A stretch of 53,203 bases of DNA. Source: Phenylobacterium sp. Root700 (GTDB lineage: Bacteria > Pseudomonadota > Alphaproteobacteria > Caulobacterales > Caulobacteraceae). Position 1 is the stretch's first letter. Each line of letters opens with the position of its first letter. Below are positions 37,190 to 44,817 of this stretch, in pieces. The notes under the pieces are model-generated. The model did not search any database. It saw only the letters and a program-made list of their open reading frames with translations, and had not been told where the DNA came from. The translations under genes and the position numbers were made by a program. The stretch spans positions 2,001-55,203 of the forward strand of contig NZ_LMHT01000008.1 of the NCBI RefSeq assembly GCF_001429025.1, in the 5' to 3' direction.

Positions 37190-37275
37190 ACCTTCTTGGC
37201 TTAAGCAAGGTTGCGTTGGTCAGGCGGCGCGCGAGCCAAAAGCGGCCTCGCACATTGCCCGGAAGGCCCGGATGT
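37190..37275 (-). promoter_or_regulatory. ROSE-like RNA thermometer in the hsp20 leader
   Basis: Three consecutive hairpins on the minus strand. Hairpin I (37252-37275) is ACATCCGG with CCGG-gca-ATGT. Hairpin II (37231-37251) is GCGAGgCC with GGCTCGC. Hairpin III (37190-37211) is ACCTTgCTT pairing with AAGAAGGT around AAGCC. Hairpin III hides the AAGG Shine-Dalgarno, which ends 8 bases before the ATG, and contains UUGCU with a bulged G, the hallmark of ROSE elements. Their melting on heat shock frees the ribosome site. Confidence 0.75.
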
Positions 37276-37293
37276 CCAGCGCCTTCGGATGCT

Positions 37294-37322
37294 TAGGTGG
37301 GAGGCGTCGAGGCGCGTTCAAG
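37294..37322 (-). promoter_or_regulatory. sigma-32-like heat-shock promoter of hsp20
   Basis: Minus strand: CTTGAA (37322-37317), 15 bases, CCCACCTA (37301-37294). The heat-shock consensus is CTTGAA-N13/15-CCCCATnT, so the -35 is exact and the -10 is close. Transcription would start near 37287, just before the three leader hairpins. Confidence 0.65.
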
Positions 37323-37440
37323 TCCCCCTTTTCCCGACAATTTCGTTGCCGGCCTGAAACGAATGCTCAAGGCGCTTGCCAGGGGCGTCGCCGCAACTAG
37401 GCTCCCGGCCGTCCAGGAAACAAACAAGGCTCCACCAGAG

Positions 37441-38286
37441 ATGTCCCATCGCAAGCTTGCCCTGCTCGCCGCCTTCGCCGCGACGGTCGCCATCGCCCAG
37501 CCCGCTGCGGCCGCGGAGGACAAGGCTCTGCAGGCCGCCATCGCCGGCCCGCAACGCAGCGCCGAACACGTCGCCCGTGACGCCGCGCGCCATCCCTACG
37601 AGTCGCTGGCCTTCTGGAGCGTCGGCCCCAAGAAGACGATCATCGAGGTTTCACCGGGTACGGGCTACTGGACTGAGATCCTGGCCCCCTACGCCAAGGC
37701 GACCGGCGGGACCTATGTGGCCGGCGTCGCCGACATCCTGAACCCGAAGCTGTCCGACGGCGCCCGCAAGGGCCGCGCCGAGTTCGAGGGCAAGTACGCC
37801 GACCAGGCCAAGTTCGGAAAGATCGCCTATGTCGGCTTTGGCCCGGTGTCCGAGCCGCTCGGCGCGCCGGGGTCGGCCGACGTCGTCATCACCGCCCGCA
37901 ACGTCCACAACTGGATGGGGCAGGAAGGCATGATGGACAAGGTGTTCAAGGACTTCCACGCGGTGCTCAAGAAAGGCGGCGTGCTGGCGGTCGAGGAGCA
38001 CCGCTCCGATCCGACCCGCGCCCAGCTGCCCGGCGCCAGCGACGGCTATGTCGCCACCGACACGGTGATCGCCGCCGCTGAGAAGGCGGGCTTCAAGCTG
38101 GCGGCCAGGTCGGAGATCAACGCCAATCCGAAGGACACCAAGGACCACCCCTTCGGCGTCTGGACCCTGCCGCCGGTGCGTCGCTCGGCTCAGGGCGGCC
38201 AGCCGGCGGACGCCAGTTTCGACCGCACCAAGTACGACGCGATCGGCGAAAGCGACCGCATGACCCTGCGGTTCGTGAAGCCCTAG
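37441..38286 (+). CDS. exported methyltransferase-like protein (first paralogue)
   Basis: A 281-residue protein with a clear signal peptide (MSHRKLALLAAFAATVAIA, cleavage near AAA-ED). The mature part has a class I methyltransferase-like fold: the SAM-loop position reads VSPGTGYWTEILAPYA, then ITARNVHNWMGQEGMMDKVF and LKKGGVLAVEEHRSD. The C-terminal INANPKDTKDHPFGVWTLPP is shared with the next gene. I believe this is the COG4798 group of predicted methyltransferases. AAGG precedes the ATG at 37441. It is divergent from the heat-shock gene. Confidence 0.82.
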   Translation: MSHRKLALLAAFAATVAIAQPAAAAEDKALQAAIAGPQRSAEHVARDAARHPYESLAFWSVGPKKTIIEVSPGTGYWTEILAPYAKATGGTYVAGVADILNPKLSDGARKGRAEFEGKYADQAKFGKIAYVGFGPVSEPLGAPGSADVVITARNVHNWMGQEGMMDKVFKDFHAVLKKGGVLAVEEHRSDPTRAQLPGASDGYVATDTVIAAAEKAGFKLAARSEINANPKDTKDHPFGVWTLPPVRRSAQGGQPADASFDRTKYDAIGESDRMTLRFVKP

Positions 38287-38349
38287 GGCCATGCTTTGAC
38301 CATCGTCCCGGGTCACGCTAGGCGACCCGGGGCGGTTTCTAGGATCTGT

Positions 38350-39246
38350 ATGCGGCGTTCACTTTCGATTTCGATGGTTTCGGTCTCGCGGCGTAGTGCG
38401 CTTGCGGGCGCTCTGGCGCTCGCGGCCTGCGGCAAGAAAGCCGAGACCGCGCCCGAGGCGGCGGCGGTGAGCCGCCCGGCCAAGGGCATGAGCCTCCCGC
38501 AGGCGGTGGCCGGCGATTGGCGCCTGCCCGCCGACAAGGCGCGCGATCCCTGGCGCCACCCGGTCGAGAGCCTGGAGTTCTGGGGGCTGAAGCCTGGCCA
38601 GACGGTGGTCGAGTTCTGGCCCGGCGCCGGCTGGTTCACCGACATCCTGGCGCCCTATCTGGCGGCCAACGACGGCAAGCTGATCGCCGCCGACCTGGAG
38701 CCGACCGATCCGGCCGCGGTGGAGATCGTCGAGGCCTATCGCGCCAAGTTGAAGGCCAAGCCCAAAATCTATGGCGAGGTCGAGATCACCGCCTTCGGCG
38801 CCACCAGCGGCCCGGTGGCGCCGGCGGGCAGCGCCGACCTGGTGCTGTTCCTGCGCAACCTGCACAACTGGATGGCGGCGGGCATCGTCGAGAAGGCCTT
38901 CGCCGACGCCTTCGCCGCCCTGAAGCCCGGCGGCGTGCTGGGCATCGAGGAGCACCGCGCCGCGCCGGGCGACGTCCAGGACGTGCTGGCCGCCGACGGC
39001 TATGTGCAGCAGGCCTACGCCGTGCGCCTGGCGCAGGAGGCGGGCTTCGTTCTCGACAAGACCAGCGAGATCAACGCCAATCCGAAGGACACCCGCAACC
39101 ACCCGTTCGGGGTTTGGACCCTGCCGCCGGTGCGCCTGACCTCGCCGCGCGGCGAGGCGCCCAATCCGTCCTTCGACCGAGCGCCCTATGAGGCCATCGG
39201 CGAGAGCGACCGCATGACGCTGAGGCTGTTGAAGCCCGCCGTCTAG
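38350..39246 (+). CDS. methyltransferase-like lipoprotein (second paralogue)
   Basis: A 298-residue paralogue of the preceding gene, anchored as a lipoprotein (lipobox LAAC before GKKAET). It has PWRHPVESLEFWGLKPGQ, the SAM-loop equivalent EFWPGAGWFTDILAPYL, FLRNLHNWMAAGIVEKAF and the shared INANPKDTRNHPFGVWTLPP tail. The start at 38350 is chosen to begin the signal peptide. A class I methyltransferase fold outside the cytoplasm would lack SAM, so it may have another activity. Its stop shares CTAG with the convergent PPOX gene. Confidence 0.82.
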   Translation: MRRSLSISMVSVSRRSALAGALALAACGKKAETAPEAAAVSRPAKGMSLPQAVAGDWRLPADKARDPWRHPVESLEFWGLKPGQTVVEFWPGAGWFTDILAPYLAANDGKLIAADLEPTDPAAVEIVEAYRAKLKAKPKIYGEVEITAFGATSGPVAPAGSADLVLFLRNLHNWMAAGIVEKAFADAFAALKPGGVLGIEEHRAAPGDVQDVLAADGYVQQAYAVRLAQEAGFVLDKTSEINANPKDTRNHPFGVWTLPPVRLTSPRGEAPNPSFDRAPYEAIGESDRMTLRLLKPAV

Positions 39247-39854
39247 AGCTGCGTCTTGTAGCTCTCGATGATCACCTCGTCGCTGACCGGCGGCTTGCCC
39301 ATCTGCAGCTGGTCCATGACCATCTCGGCGCCTGAGGGCAGGGCGCTGCGATCGACCTGGGCCTCAGGCTCCCAGAGCTTGGCGCGCATGATCGCCTTGG
39401 GGCAGTGGAAGAAGGCCTCCTCGACCGCGATGGTCACGATCAGTCGCGGCGTTTTCCCGAACTCCACGAACTGGGCCAGCAGCTCGGCGTCGTCGGTGGC
39501 GGCGGCGGCGCCATTGACGCGGAACACGTCGTCGAAGCCCGGGATCATGAACATCATGCCGATCCGGCCTGGCCCGGCCAGAAGGTTGCGGATGTTGTCC
39601 AGCCGGTTGTTGCCGGGGCGGTCGGGCAGGAAGAGCGTCTTGCCGTCGTCGCTGACGTGCACGAAGCCCGGTTCGCCGCCGCGCGGCGAGACGTCGAGAC
39701 CGCCGTCAGGCCCGGCCGAGCTGACCACGCAGAACGGCGACAGGGCGATGAAGCTGCGACCGTGTTTCTCGACATGGCCGAGCACCTTGTCGAGGACCAG
39801 CTGGCCCGGCGGGCGATAGATGCTGTCGAGATCGGCGAGTTGCAGGGTCTTCAC
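39243..39854 (-). CDS. pyridoxamine 5'-phosphate oxidase-family flavoprotein
   Basis: A 203-residue PPOX-fold protein. It has the split-barrel motifs FCVVSSAGPDGGLDVSPRGG, LFLPDRPGNNRLDNIRNLL and GRIGMMFMIPGFDDVFRVNG, and the C-terminal FHCPKAIMRAKLWEP, as in the MSMEG_1061-like group. Members bind FMN or F420 and reduce or oxidise small molecules; the substrate is unknown. It starts with GTG. A 7-bp inverted repeat lies just upstream. Confidence 0.88.
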   Translation of the reverse strand: MKTLQLADLDSIYRPPGQLVLDKVLGHVEKHGRSFIALSPFCVVSSAGPDGGLDVSPRGGEPGFVHVSDDGKTLFLPDRPGNNRLDNIRNLLAGPGRIGMMFMIPGFDDVFRVNGAAAATDDAELLAQFVEFGKTPRLIVTIAVEEAFFHCPKAIMRAKLWEPEAQVDRSALPSGAEMVMDQLQMGKPPVSDEVIIESYKTQL

Positions 39855-39885
39855 GAGGCGTCTTCCCGGCTGCTATTTGGACTTG

Positions 39886-39908
39886 CTGTTAAGAAGCGTT
39901 ATTAACAG
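39886..39908. promoter_or_regulatory. inverted repeat upstream of the PPOX gene
   Basis: CTGTTAA, 9 bases, TTAACAG: a perfect 7-bp inverted repeat in an A/T-rich stretch 32-54 bases before the PPOX start. It looks like an operator for a dimeric regulator. It does not fit the CtrA site TTAA-N7-TTAA, because the spacer is 9. Confidence 0.45.
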
Positions 39909-40024
39909 TGCGCTTGAACGGCAGGGTTGTCACCCCAGATGAACGGGCCTGGGCCACATCGGTCAGGCTATGGTCAGGTTGAAGCCGCTAGTCTGCCCGG
40001 AACGCCGTGAGCTAAAGGTACGAG

Positions 40025-40471
40025 ATGATCCGCAAGACCGCCTTCGCCCTGATCCCCGTCTGCGCCCTGTTGGCCGCTCCGGCGCTCGCCCAGGACACGA
40101 CGATCCAGCCCGGCTACTGGGAAGTGACCAACAAGGTCTCGGCGATCATCAGCCAGACCAAGACGGAAAAACGCTGCATCACCCCGGCCGAGGTCGCCAA
40201 GTTCGTGATGGGGCCGTCCAACCGCCACTACAAATGCGACTACCCGACGCGGGTCTTCAAGGACGGCAAGATCACCCTGAAAGGCCAATGCGCGACCAAG
40301 AATGGCAGCAAGGCGGCGCTTCAGGCCACGGGAACCTATTCGCCCAGCAGCTTCACCATGATCGCCGACATCAGCACGACTTATGCCGGCCTGCCGCTCA
40401 GCGGCCGGGCCACGACGAGCGCTAAGCGTATCAGCGACACCTGCCCCGTCCCGGCGGCACCGGCCAGCTAA
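40025..40471 (+). CDS. exported DUF3617 family protein
   Basis: A 148-residue periplasmic protein with a signal peptide ending ALA-QD at about residue 23. The DUF3617 pattern is visible: QPGYWEVTNKV near the mature N-terminus, a conserved Cys in KRCITPAEVAKF, then YKCDYP and GQCATKNG, and a final Cys, so disulfides are likely. Function unknown. AAGG precedes the ATG. Confidence 0.83.
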   Translation: MIRKTAFALIPVCALLAAPALAQDTTIQPGYWEVTNKVSAIISQTKTEKRCITPAEVAKFVMGPSNRHYKCDYPTRVFKDGKITLKGQCATKNGSKAALQATGTYSPSSFTMIADISTTYAGLPLSGRATTSAKRISDTCPVPAAPAS

Positions 40472-40574
40472 CCAGGAGCCGCAGGGGAAATCGCCGTTCA
40501 AACCCTAGGCGCGCCGTTTACTTGGCTCGCGCTTGAGGCGAAGGTGGCGCTCACATTGATGTGAGATTGCGCCC

Positions 40575-40886
40575 ATGACGACGACCCTGCAGGAATTGAC
40601 CGAACGCGTGAGCGCGGCCGTGGGCGAAGACTCCGGGCTGGGCAAGTCGTTCAAGGTCGATCTGCGCGGCGAAGGGATCATCCATATCGACGGCGCGCAG
40701 GTGTCGAACGACGACAAGCCGGCGGATCTGACGGTGTCGATCAGCCAGCGGGACCTGAAGGCCCTGGGCAAGGGCGAGCTCAATCCGATGACCGCGGTGA
40801 TCACCGGGCGGCTCAAGGTGTCGGACATGGGGCTGGCGATGTCGCTGCAGCCTCAGATGCAGGCCCTGTTTTCGAAGCTGTCATGA
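40575..40886 (+). CDS. SCP2 sterol-carrier domain protein
   Basis: A 103-residue single-domain protein with the SCP2 fold: FKVDLRGEGIIHIDGAQV, the conserved PADLTVSISQRDLKAL strand-helix and GELNPMTAVITGRLKVSGM-like tail (VSDMGLAMSLQPQMQALF). SCP2 domains bind fatty acyl chains and other lipids. Its stop overlaps the start of a lipase-like hydrolase as ATGA, so the two probably act on the same lipid. Confidence 0.9.
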   Translation: MTTTLQELTERVSAAVGEDSGLGKSFKVDLRGEGIIHIDGAQVSNDDKPADLTVSISQRDLKALGKGELNPMTAVITGRLKVSDMGLAMSLQPQMQALFSKLS

Positions 40887-42385
40887 CCGACGCCCCGCTG
40901 ATCTCGATCCCGAGCGCGCCGGTTCCCGCCGGCGGGAAGGCCGAGTGGTTCGTGGGCGCGGGCGGCGCGCGTCTGCGCGCGGCGCTGTTCCCGGCCAAGG
41001 GCGCGGCGCGCGGCTCCGTCGTGCTTAGCGGCGGGCGCACCGAACCGATCGAGAAGTATTTCGAGACGATCGAGGATCTGACCGGCCGCGGCTTCGTGGT
41101 GCTGGTTCACGACTGGCGCGGCCAGGGGCTGTCGCATCGTGAACTGAAGGACCGCCGGGCCGGCCATGCGGACGGTTATCAAGCCTTCCTCGCCGACTAC
41201 CACGCCCTGCTGGGCGCCTACGAGGATCAGCTGCCCAAGCCCTGGTTCGCCATCGGCCACTCGATGGGCGGCTGCCTGACTCTGCTGGCCCTGGCGCATG
41301 GCCAGGCCAAGCGGTTCGAGGGCGCGATCCTGTCGGCCCCGATGCTGGGCCTGCTCACCGGCGGCATTCCATCGGGGATCGCGCGCGTCGTGGCCGGCCT
41401 GAATGTGCTGCTTGGCCGGGCCGGTCGGTTCGCGCGGCCGCCGGGTTCCTCAGAAACCTTCGAAAACAACGTGCTAACCCACGACCGGGTGCGCTATGAG
41501 CGGGCCAAGGCGCAGGTCGCGGCCTATCCAGACTTGGACCTCGCCGGTCCGACCTGGGGTTGGCTCGATTTCGCATTCCGCGCGACAGCCTATCTGGCTC
41601 AACCCGCGAACTTGAAAAACGTGACGATTCCGGTCGTCATCGTTTCAGCCGAACAAGACAAGCTCGTCGACAACGACGCTCAACGCGCCGTCGCGAAGAA
41701 CCTGCCCAAGGGCGAGTTCATCAGTGCTCCAGGCGCGTACCACGAAATTCTGATGGAGACGGACACTATGCGGAACATCTTCCTGCGTGCGCTCGACGCC
41801 CTGCTGGGCAAGTCGGCGCCTGCTCCTGCGCCCGCCGCCAAACCCGCGGCCCCTGCGCCTCAACCGCTGGCGGCGGCTCCTGCTCCGACGCCCGCGCCCG
41901 CTCCGACACCTGCCCCGGCTCCGGCAGCCGCCGCCGCGCCGACCCCGGCGCCTGTCGCCAAGCCCGCCGCCGCCAAGAAGCCGGCCGCGAAGGCCGCTGC
42001 TCCGAAACCGGCTGCTGCGAAGCCCGCCGCCGCGAAGGCCGCCGCCAAGCCGGCCGCGCCGAAGAAGGCTGAAGTCGCCAAGGCCGCTCCGAAGAAGGCC
42101 CCGGCCCCGGCCAAGGCTCCTGCGGCCAAGGCCGCCGCGCCGAAGGCGGCTGTGACGAAGGCGGCGCCCGCGCCGAAGGCGGCCGCAGCCAAGAAGCCCG
42201 CGGTGAAGGCTACGGCTCCTAAGGCCGCAGCTCCTAAAGCCGCCGCCAAGGTTGCGGCTCCGAAGCCTGCGGCGAAACCCGCTGCGGTGAAGGCTCCGGC
42301 CGCGCCGAAGGCGGCTGCCGCGAAGTTCGCCGCCAAGCCGGCCGCCAAGCCGGCCGCCAAGAAGGCCGCCGCGCCGAAGAAGTAG
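40883..42385 (+). CDS. lysophospholipase-like hydrolase with histone-H1-like tail
   Basis: A 500-residue two-part protein. Residues 1-310 are a PldB/monoacylglycerol-lipase alpha/beta hydrolase, with Ser127 in GHSMGG, Asp259 in AEQDKLVDN and His287 in GAYHEIL. Residues 311-500 are almost only Ala, Pro and Lys (first Ala/Pro, then AAKPAAKK-like units), strongly basic and disordered like the tail of histone H1, AlgP or the phasin PhaF. No stop or frameshift separates the parts. It is coupled to the SCP2 gene. Confidence 0.88.
   Translation: MTDAPLISIPSAPVPAGGKAEWFVGAGGARLRAALFPAKGAARGSVVLSGGRTEPIEKYFETIEDLTGRGFVVLVHDWRGQGLSHRELKDRRAGHADGYQAFLADYHALLGAYEDQLPKPWFAIGHSMGGCLTLLALAHGQAKRFEGAILSAPMLGLLTGGIPSGIARVVAGLNVLLGRAGRFARPPGSSETFENNVLTHDRVRYERAKAQVAAYPDLDLAGPTWGWLDFAFRATAYLAQPANLKNVTIPVVIVSAEQDKLVDNDAQRAVAKNLPKGEFISAPGAYHEILMETDTMRNIFLRALDALLGKSAPAPAPAAKPAAPAPQPLAAAPAPTPAPAPTPAPAPAAAAAPTPAPVAKPAAAKKPAAKAAAPKPAAAKPAAAKAAAKPAAPKKAEVAKAAPKKAPAPAKAPAAKAAAPKAAVTKAAPAPKAAAAKKPAVKATAPKAAAPKAAAKVAAPKPAAKPAAVKAPAAPKAAAAKFAAKPAAKPAAKKAAAPKK
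41813..42382 (+). repeat. low-complexity coding repeat for the Ala/Lys/Pro tail
   Basis: 570 bases built of GCC/GCG/AAG/CCG codons in irregular short repeats (for example GCCGCCAAGCCG). Synonymous variation between units argues for selection on the protein rather than recent slippage. Confidence 0.85.
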
Positions 42386-43207
42386 CTACTTCGCCGAACG
42401 CCGTAGGGCGACCAGGGCCTCGTCGAGGCAGGCCCGGTCGCCGGCGATGGCGATCTGTCCACCGTGCTGACCCACCGGCTGGCCGCGCCAGTCGGTGACC
42501 ATGCCGCCCGCGCCCTCGATCAGCGGGATGGCCGACTCGATGTCCCAGGACTTCAGTCCCGCCTCGATCACCATGTCCATCTTGCCCATCGCCACCATGG
42601 CGTAGGCGTAGGCGTCGCAGCCCAGCCGCGCGAGGCGGGCGGCAGCGCGCACCTGGGTCCAGGCGCCCAGCTCGGGCCCGTCGAAACAGGCCTCCGGGTC
42701 GGTGGTGGCGATGATGGCGTCGGTCAGCTTGGGGCAGGGGCGAACCTGCAATCGGCGAGTCTCGCCGCGCGCGATCAGGCGCGATCCTCCGGCGTGGCCG
42801 AGGAAGATCTCATCCAGATAGGGTTGGCCGATGGAGCCCAGGACCGGGCGGCCGTTGTGCCGAAGGCCGATCAGGGTGCACCACAGCGGCAGGCCGGCGA
42901 TGAAGGCGCGGGTGCCGTCGACGGGATCCAGCACCCAGACGAACTCTGCGTCCGGGCGGTCCTCGCCATATTCCTCGCCGATCACCCCGTGGTCGGGATA
43001 GCGCTCGGCGATCAGTTTGCGGATCGCGACCTCGGCGCCCTTGTCGGCGGCGGTGACGGGATCGAAGCCCTTGGCCCCACCCTTGTCTTCCAGGCCGTGG
43101 TCGGCCCGATAGAGCGGCAGGATCACCTCCGCGGAGGCGGCGTTCAGCTCGATCAGGAAGCTGTCGAGTTCGGCCAAGCGGCCAGCGGCGAGGGTGGAGG
43201 CGGGCAT
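42386..43207 (-). CDS. hisN: inositol monophosphatase family, histidinol-phosphatase-like
   Basis: A 273-residue Mg-dependent phosphatase. It has the metal motifs GEEYGED near residue 77, WVLDPVDGTRAFIAGLP near 90 and SWDIESAIPLIEGAGG near 220. The wording of these motifs fits the HisN-type histidinol-phosphatase branch, which completes the penultimate histidine step in many alphaproteobacteria. Inositol monophosphatase or CysQ activity cannot be excluded. It is convergent with the basic-tail hydrolase, stop against stop. Confidence 0.85.
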   Translation of the reverse strand: MPASTLAAGRLAELDSFLIELNAASAEVILPLYRADHGLEDKGGAKGFDPVTAADKGAEVAIRKLIAERYPDHGVIGEEYGEDRPDAEFVWVLDPVDGTRAFIAGLPLWCTLIGLRHNGRPVLGSIGQPYLDEIFLGHAGGSRLIARGETRRLQVRPCPKLTDAIIATTDPEACFDGPELGAWTQVRAAARLARLGCDAYAYAMVAMGKMDMVIEAGLKSWDIESAIPLIEGAGGMVTDWRGQPVGQHGGQIAIAGDRACLDEALVALRRSAK

Positions 43208-43282
43208 GGCTCCCGCTTTACCTCGCCGCTGGCTTCCGCGATATCCCCCCGGACATCGCGGTAGGCGAACGGAGGCGAGCCG

Positions 43283-43678
43283 TCAGGCGATCTCGTGGTC
43301 GCCGTTAAGCGATTTGGCGAGGTCGAGGAGGCGACGCCGGGGGCGTTCGCCGAGCTGGTAGTAGGCGCGGATCAGGTCGAGGGTTTCCTTGCGGGCGAAC
43401 ATTTCGCCGCCGGCCTCGCCTTCGCCAGCCGAGTGCTCACGTTGAGCGGCCTCGGTCAGGCCGTCGTAGAAGTACCCGACGGGAACCTCCAGCGCCTCGG
43501 ACAGCTGCCAGAGGCGAGCCGCCGAGATGCGGTTGGCGCCGCACTCGTATTTTTGAATCTGTTGGAAGCGAACGCCGCAGGAGCCCGCCAGTTGTTGCTG
43601 GGTCAGACCCAGCAGCCGCCGGCGCCGGCGAAGGCGCTTGCCCAGGTGAACGTCGATGTTGTTGCCAGTGGGTTCCAT
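43283..43678 (-). CDS. XRE-family transcriptional regulator
   Basis: A 131-residue regulator with a Cro/C1 helix-turn-helix at about 10-70 (RLLGLTQQQLAGSCGVRFQQIQ split around the turn, then YECGANRISAARLWQLSEAL). A short acidic linker and a C-terminal helical region follow. This type is common in Caulobacterales. The start at 43678 follows GAGGGGG. It is divergent from the acyltransferase gene with 126 bases between starts, so it may control it. Confidence 0.9.
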   Translation of the reverse strand: MEPTGNNIDVHLGKRLRRRRRLLGLTQQQLAGSCGVRFQQIQKYECGANRISAARLWQLSEALEVPVGYFYDGLTEAAQREHSAGEGEAGGEMFARKETLDLIRAYYQLGERPRRRLLDLAKSLNGDHEIA

Positions 43679-43804
43679 GACCCCCTCATTCGTCTGCTTG
43701 CCTCCGTCCCAAAGCGAGACGGCTCGCAGGGAATTTCGCAAGTCGCGCGCCAAGCGAGCGCCGTTCGCGTTGCGCGACAGGGAACGAGGCGATTACTACA
43801 GGGC

Positions 43805-44719
43805 ATGACGCAGGCTCGGCCCTCGGTGGCGCAGGACATTTTGTGGCGATTGGAGGCGATGGCCTTCGACGTGGTGATCGCCTTCGCCAGGATATTGCCC
43901 GTCGACACGGTTTCGGACTTCGGGGCGTGGTTTTTCAAGGCCTTGGGCCCGTTGACCGGGGCGCATCGGGTGGCCGAAACCAATCTTCGCATCGTCTTTC
44001 CAGAGGCGTCCGAGGCCGAGATCGCGCGGTTGCTGGTCGAGCAGTGGGACAATACCGGCCGCACCTTCCTGGAACTGCTGATCATGGACCGGATCATCGG
44101 CGCGCCGGACCGCGTGGAGGTGGTGAATGGCCAGCGTCTCGACGAGATCGCCGCCAAACAGGAGCCGGTGGTGTTCGTTTCGGGCCACTTCTCGAACTTC
44201 GAGGTGATGCCCGCGACCATCGTGAATTCGCCCGTGCAGTGCCAGATCACCTATCGGGCGATGAACAACCCGCACGTGGAGAAGCGGGTCCGCGCCTATC
44301 GCTTCCGCTATGGGGTCCGATATTTCGCGCCGAAGGGCGGCGACGGCGCGCGTGAACTGCTGGCGGCGCTGGGACGCGGCGAGTCCGTGGCGCTGATGAA
44401 CGACCAGAAATTCAACGGCGGGGTGGCCGCGCCGCTGTTTGGCCTGATGGCGCACACCGCGCCGGGCCCTTCGCGGCTGGCCCTGCGCTTCAATACGGTG
44501 CTTCAGCCGATGTCGGTGCAGCGCAAGCACAAGGCGCGCTTCCACGTGGTGGTGCACGATCCGATCCACCTGGAGCACACCGGCAACATGACCGCCGACA
44601 TCGAGGCGGGCGTGCGCCAGGTCAACGCCTTCATCGAAGAGCGGGTGCGCGAGCGGCCGGCCGAATGGTTCTGGACCCATAAGCGCTGGCCCAGCGAGAC
44701 CTATAAGCGGGCGCGGTAG
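43805..44719 (+). CDS. LpxL/HtrB-like lipid A acyltransferase
   Basis: A 304-residue membrane-associated acyltransferase. The HxxxxE catalytic motif is GHFSNFE (His128, Glu133). The N-terminal amphipathic segment, the FWTHKRWPSE ending and the GPSRLALRFNTVLQP region are typical of late lipid A acyltransferases. It would add a secondary acyl chain to the lipid A precursor at the inner membrane. It is divergent from the XRE regulator and followed by a perfect 15-bp palindrome. Confidence 0.92.
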   Translation: MTQARPSVAQDILWRLEAMAFDVVIAFARILPVDTVSDFGAWFFKALGPLTGAHRVAETNLRIVFPEASEAEIARLLVEQWDNTGRTFLELLIMDRIIGAPDRVEVVNGQRLDEIAAKQEPVVFVSGHFSNFEVMPATIVNSPVQCQITYRAMNNPHVEKRVRAYRFRYGVRYFAPKGGDGARELLAALGRGESVALMNDQKFNGGVAAPLFGLMAHTAPGPSRLALRFNTVLQPMSVQRKHKARFHVVVHDPIHLEHTGNMTADIEAGVRQVNAFIEERVRERPAEWFWTHKRWPSETYKRAR

Positions 44720-44742
44720 CGAGAGCTGGGAGCTTCTTCCTC

Positions 44743-44779
44743 CTTCGTCATCCTAGGCACAAGGCCTAGGATGACGAAG
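44743..44779. repeat. 15-bp perfect palindrome, CGTCATCC family
   Basis: CTTCGTCATCCTAGG (44743-44757) pairs perfectly with CCTAGGATGACGAAG (44765-44779), loop CACAAGG. It sits between convergent genes and may act as a bidirectional terminator. The CGTCATCC core is shared with the ends of the element at 23740-23854. Confidence 0.8.
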
Positions 44780-44817
44780 TGGGGGTGTGACCTCCGCGTT
44801 CAGTTCGCGATCAGCCG

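Noticed and set aside
41813..42382. Ala/Lys/Pro tail as a separate histone-like gene
   Set aside because: It continues in frame from the hydrolase with no stop, and no start with a ribosome site occurs at the junction.
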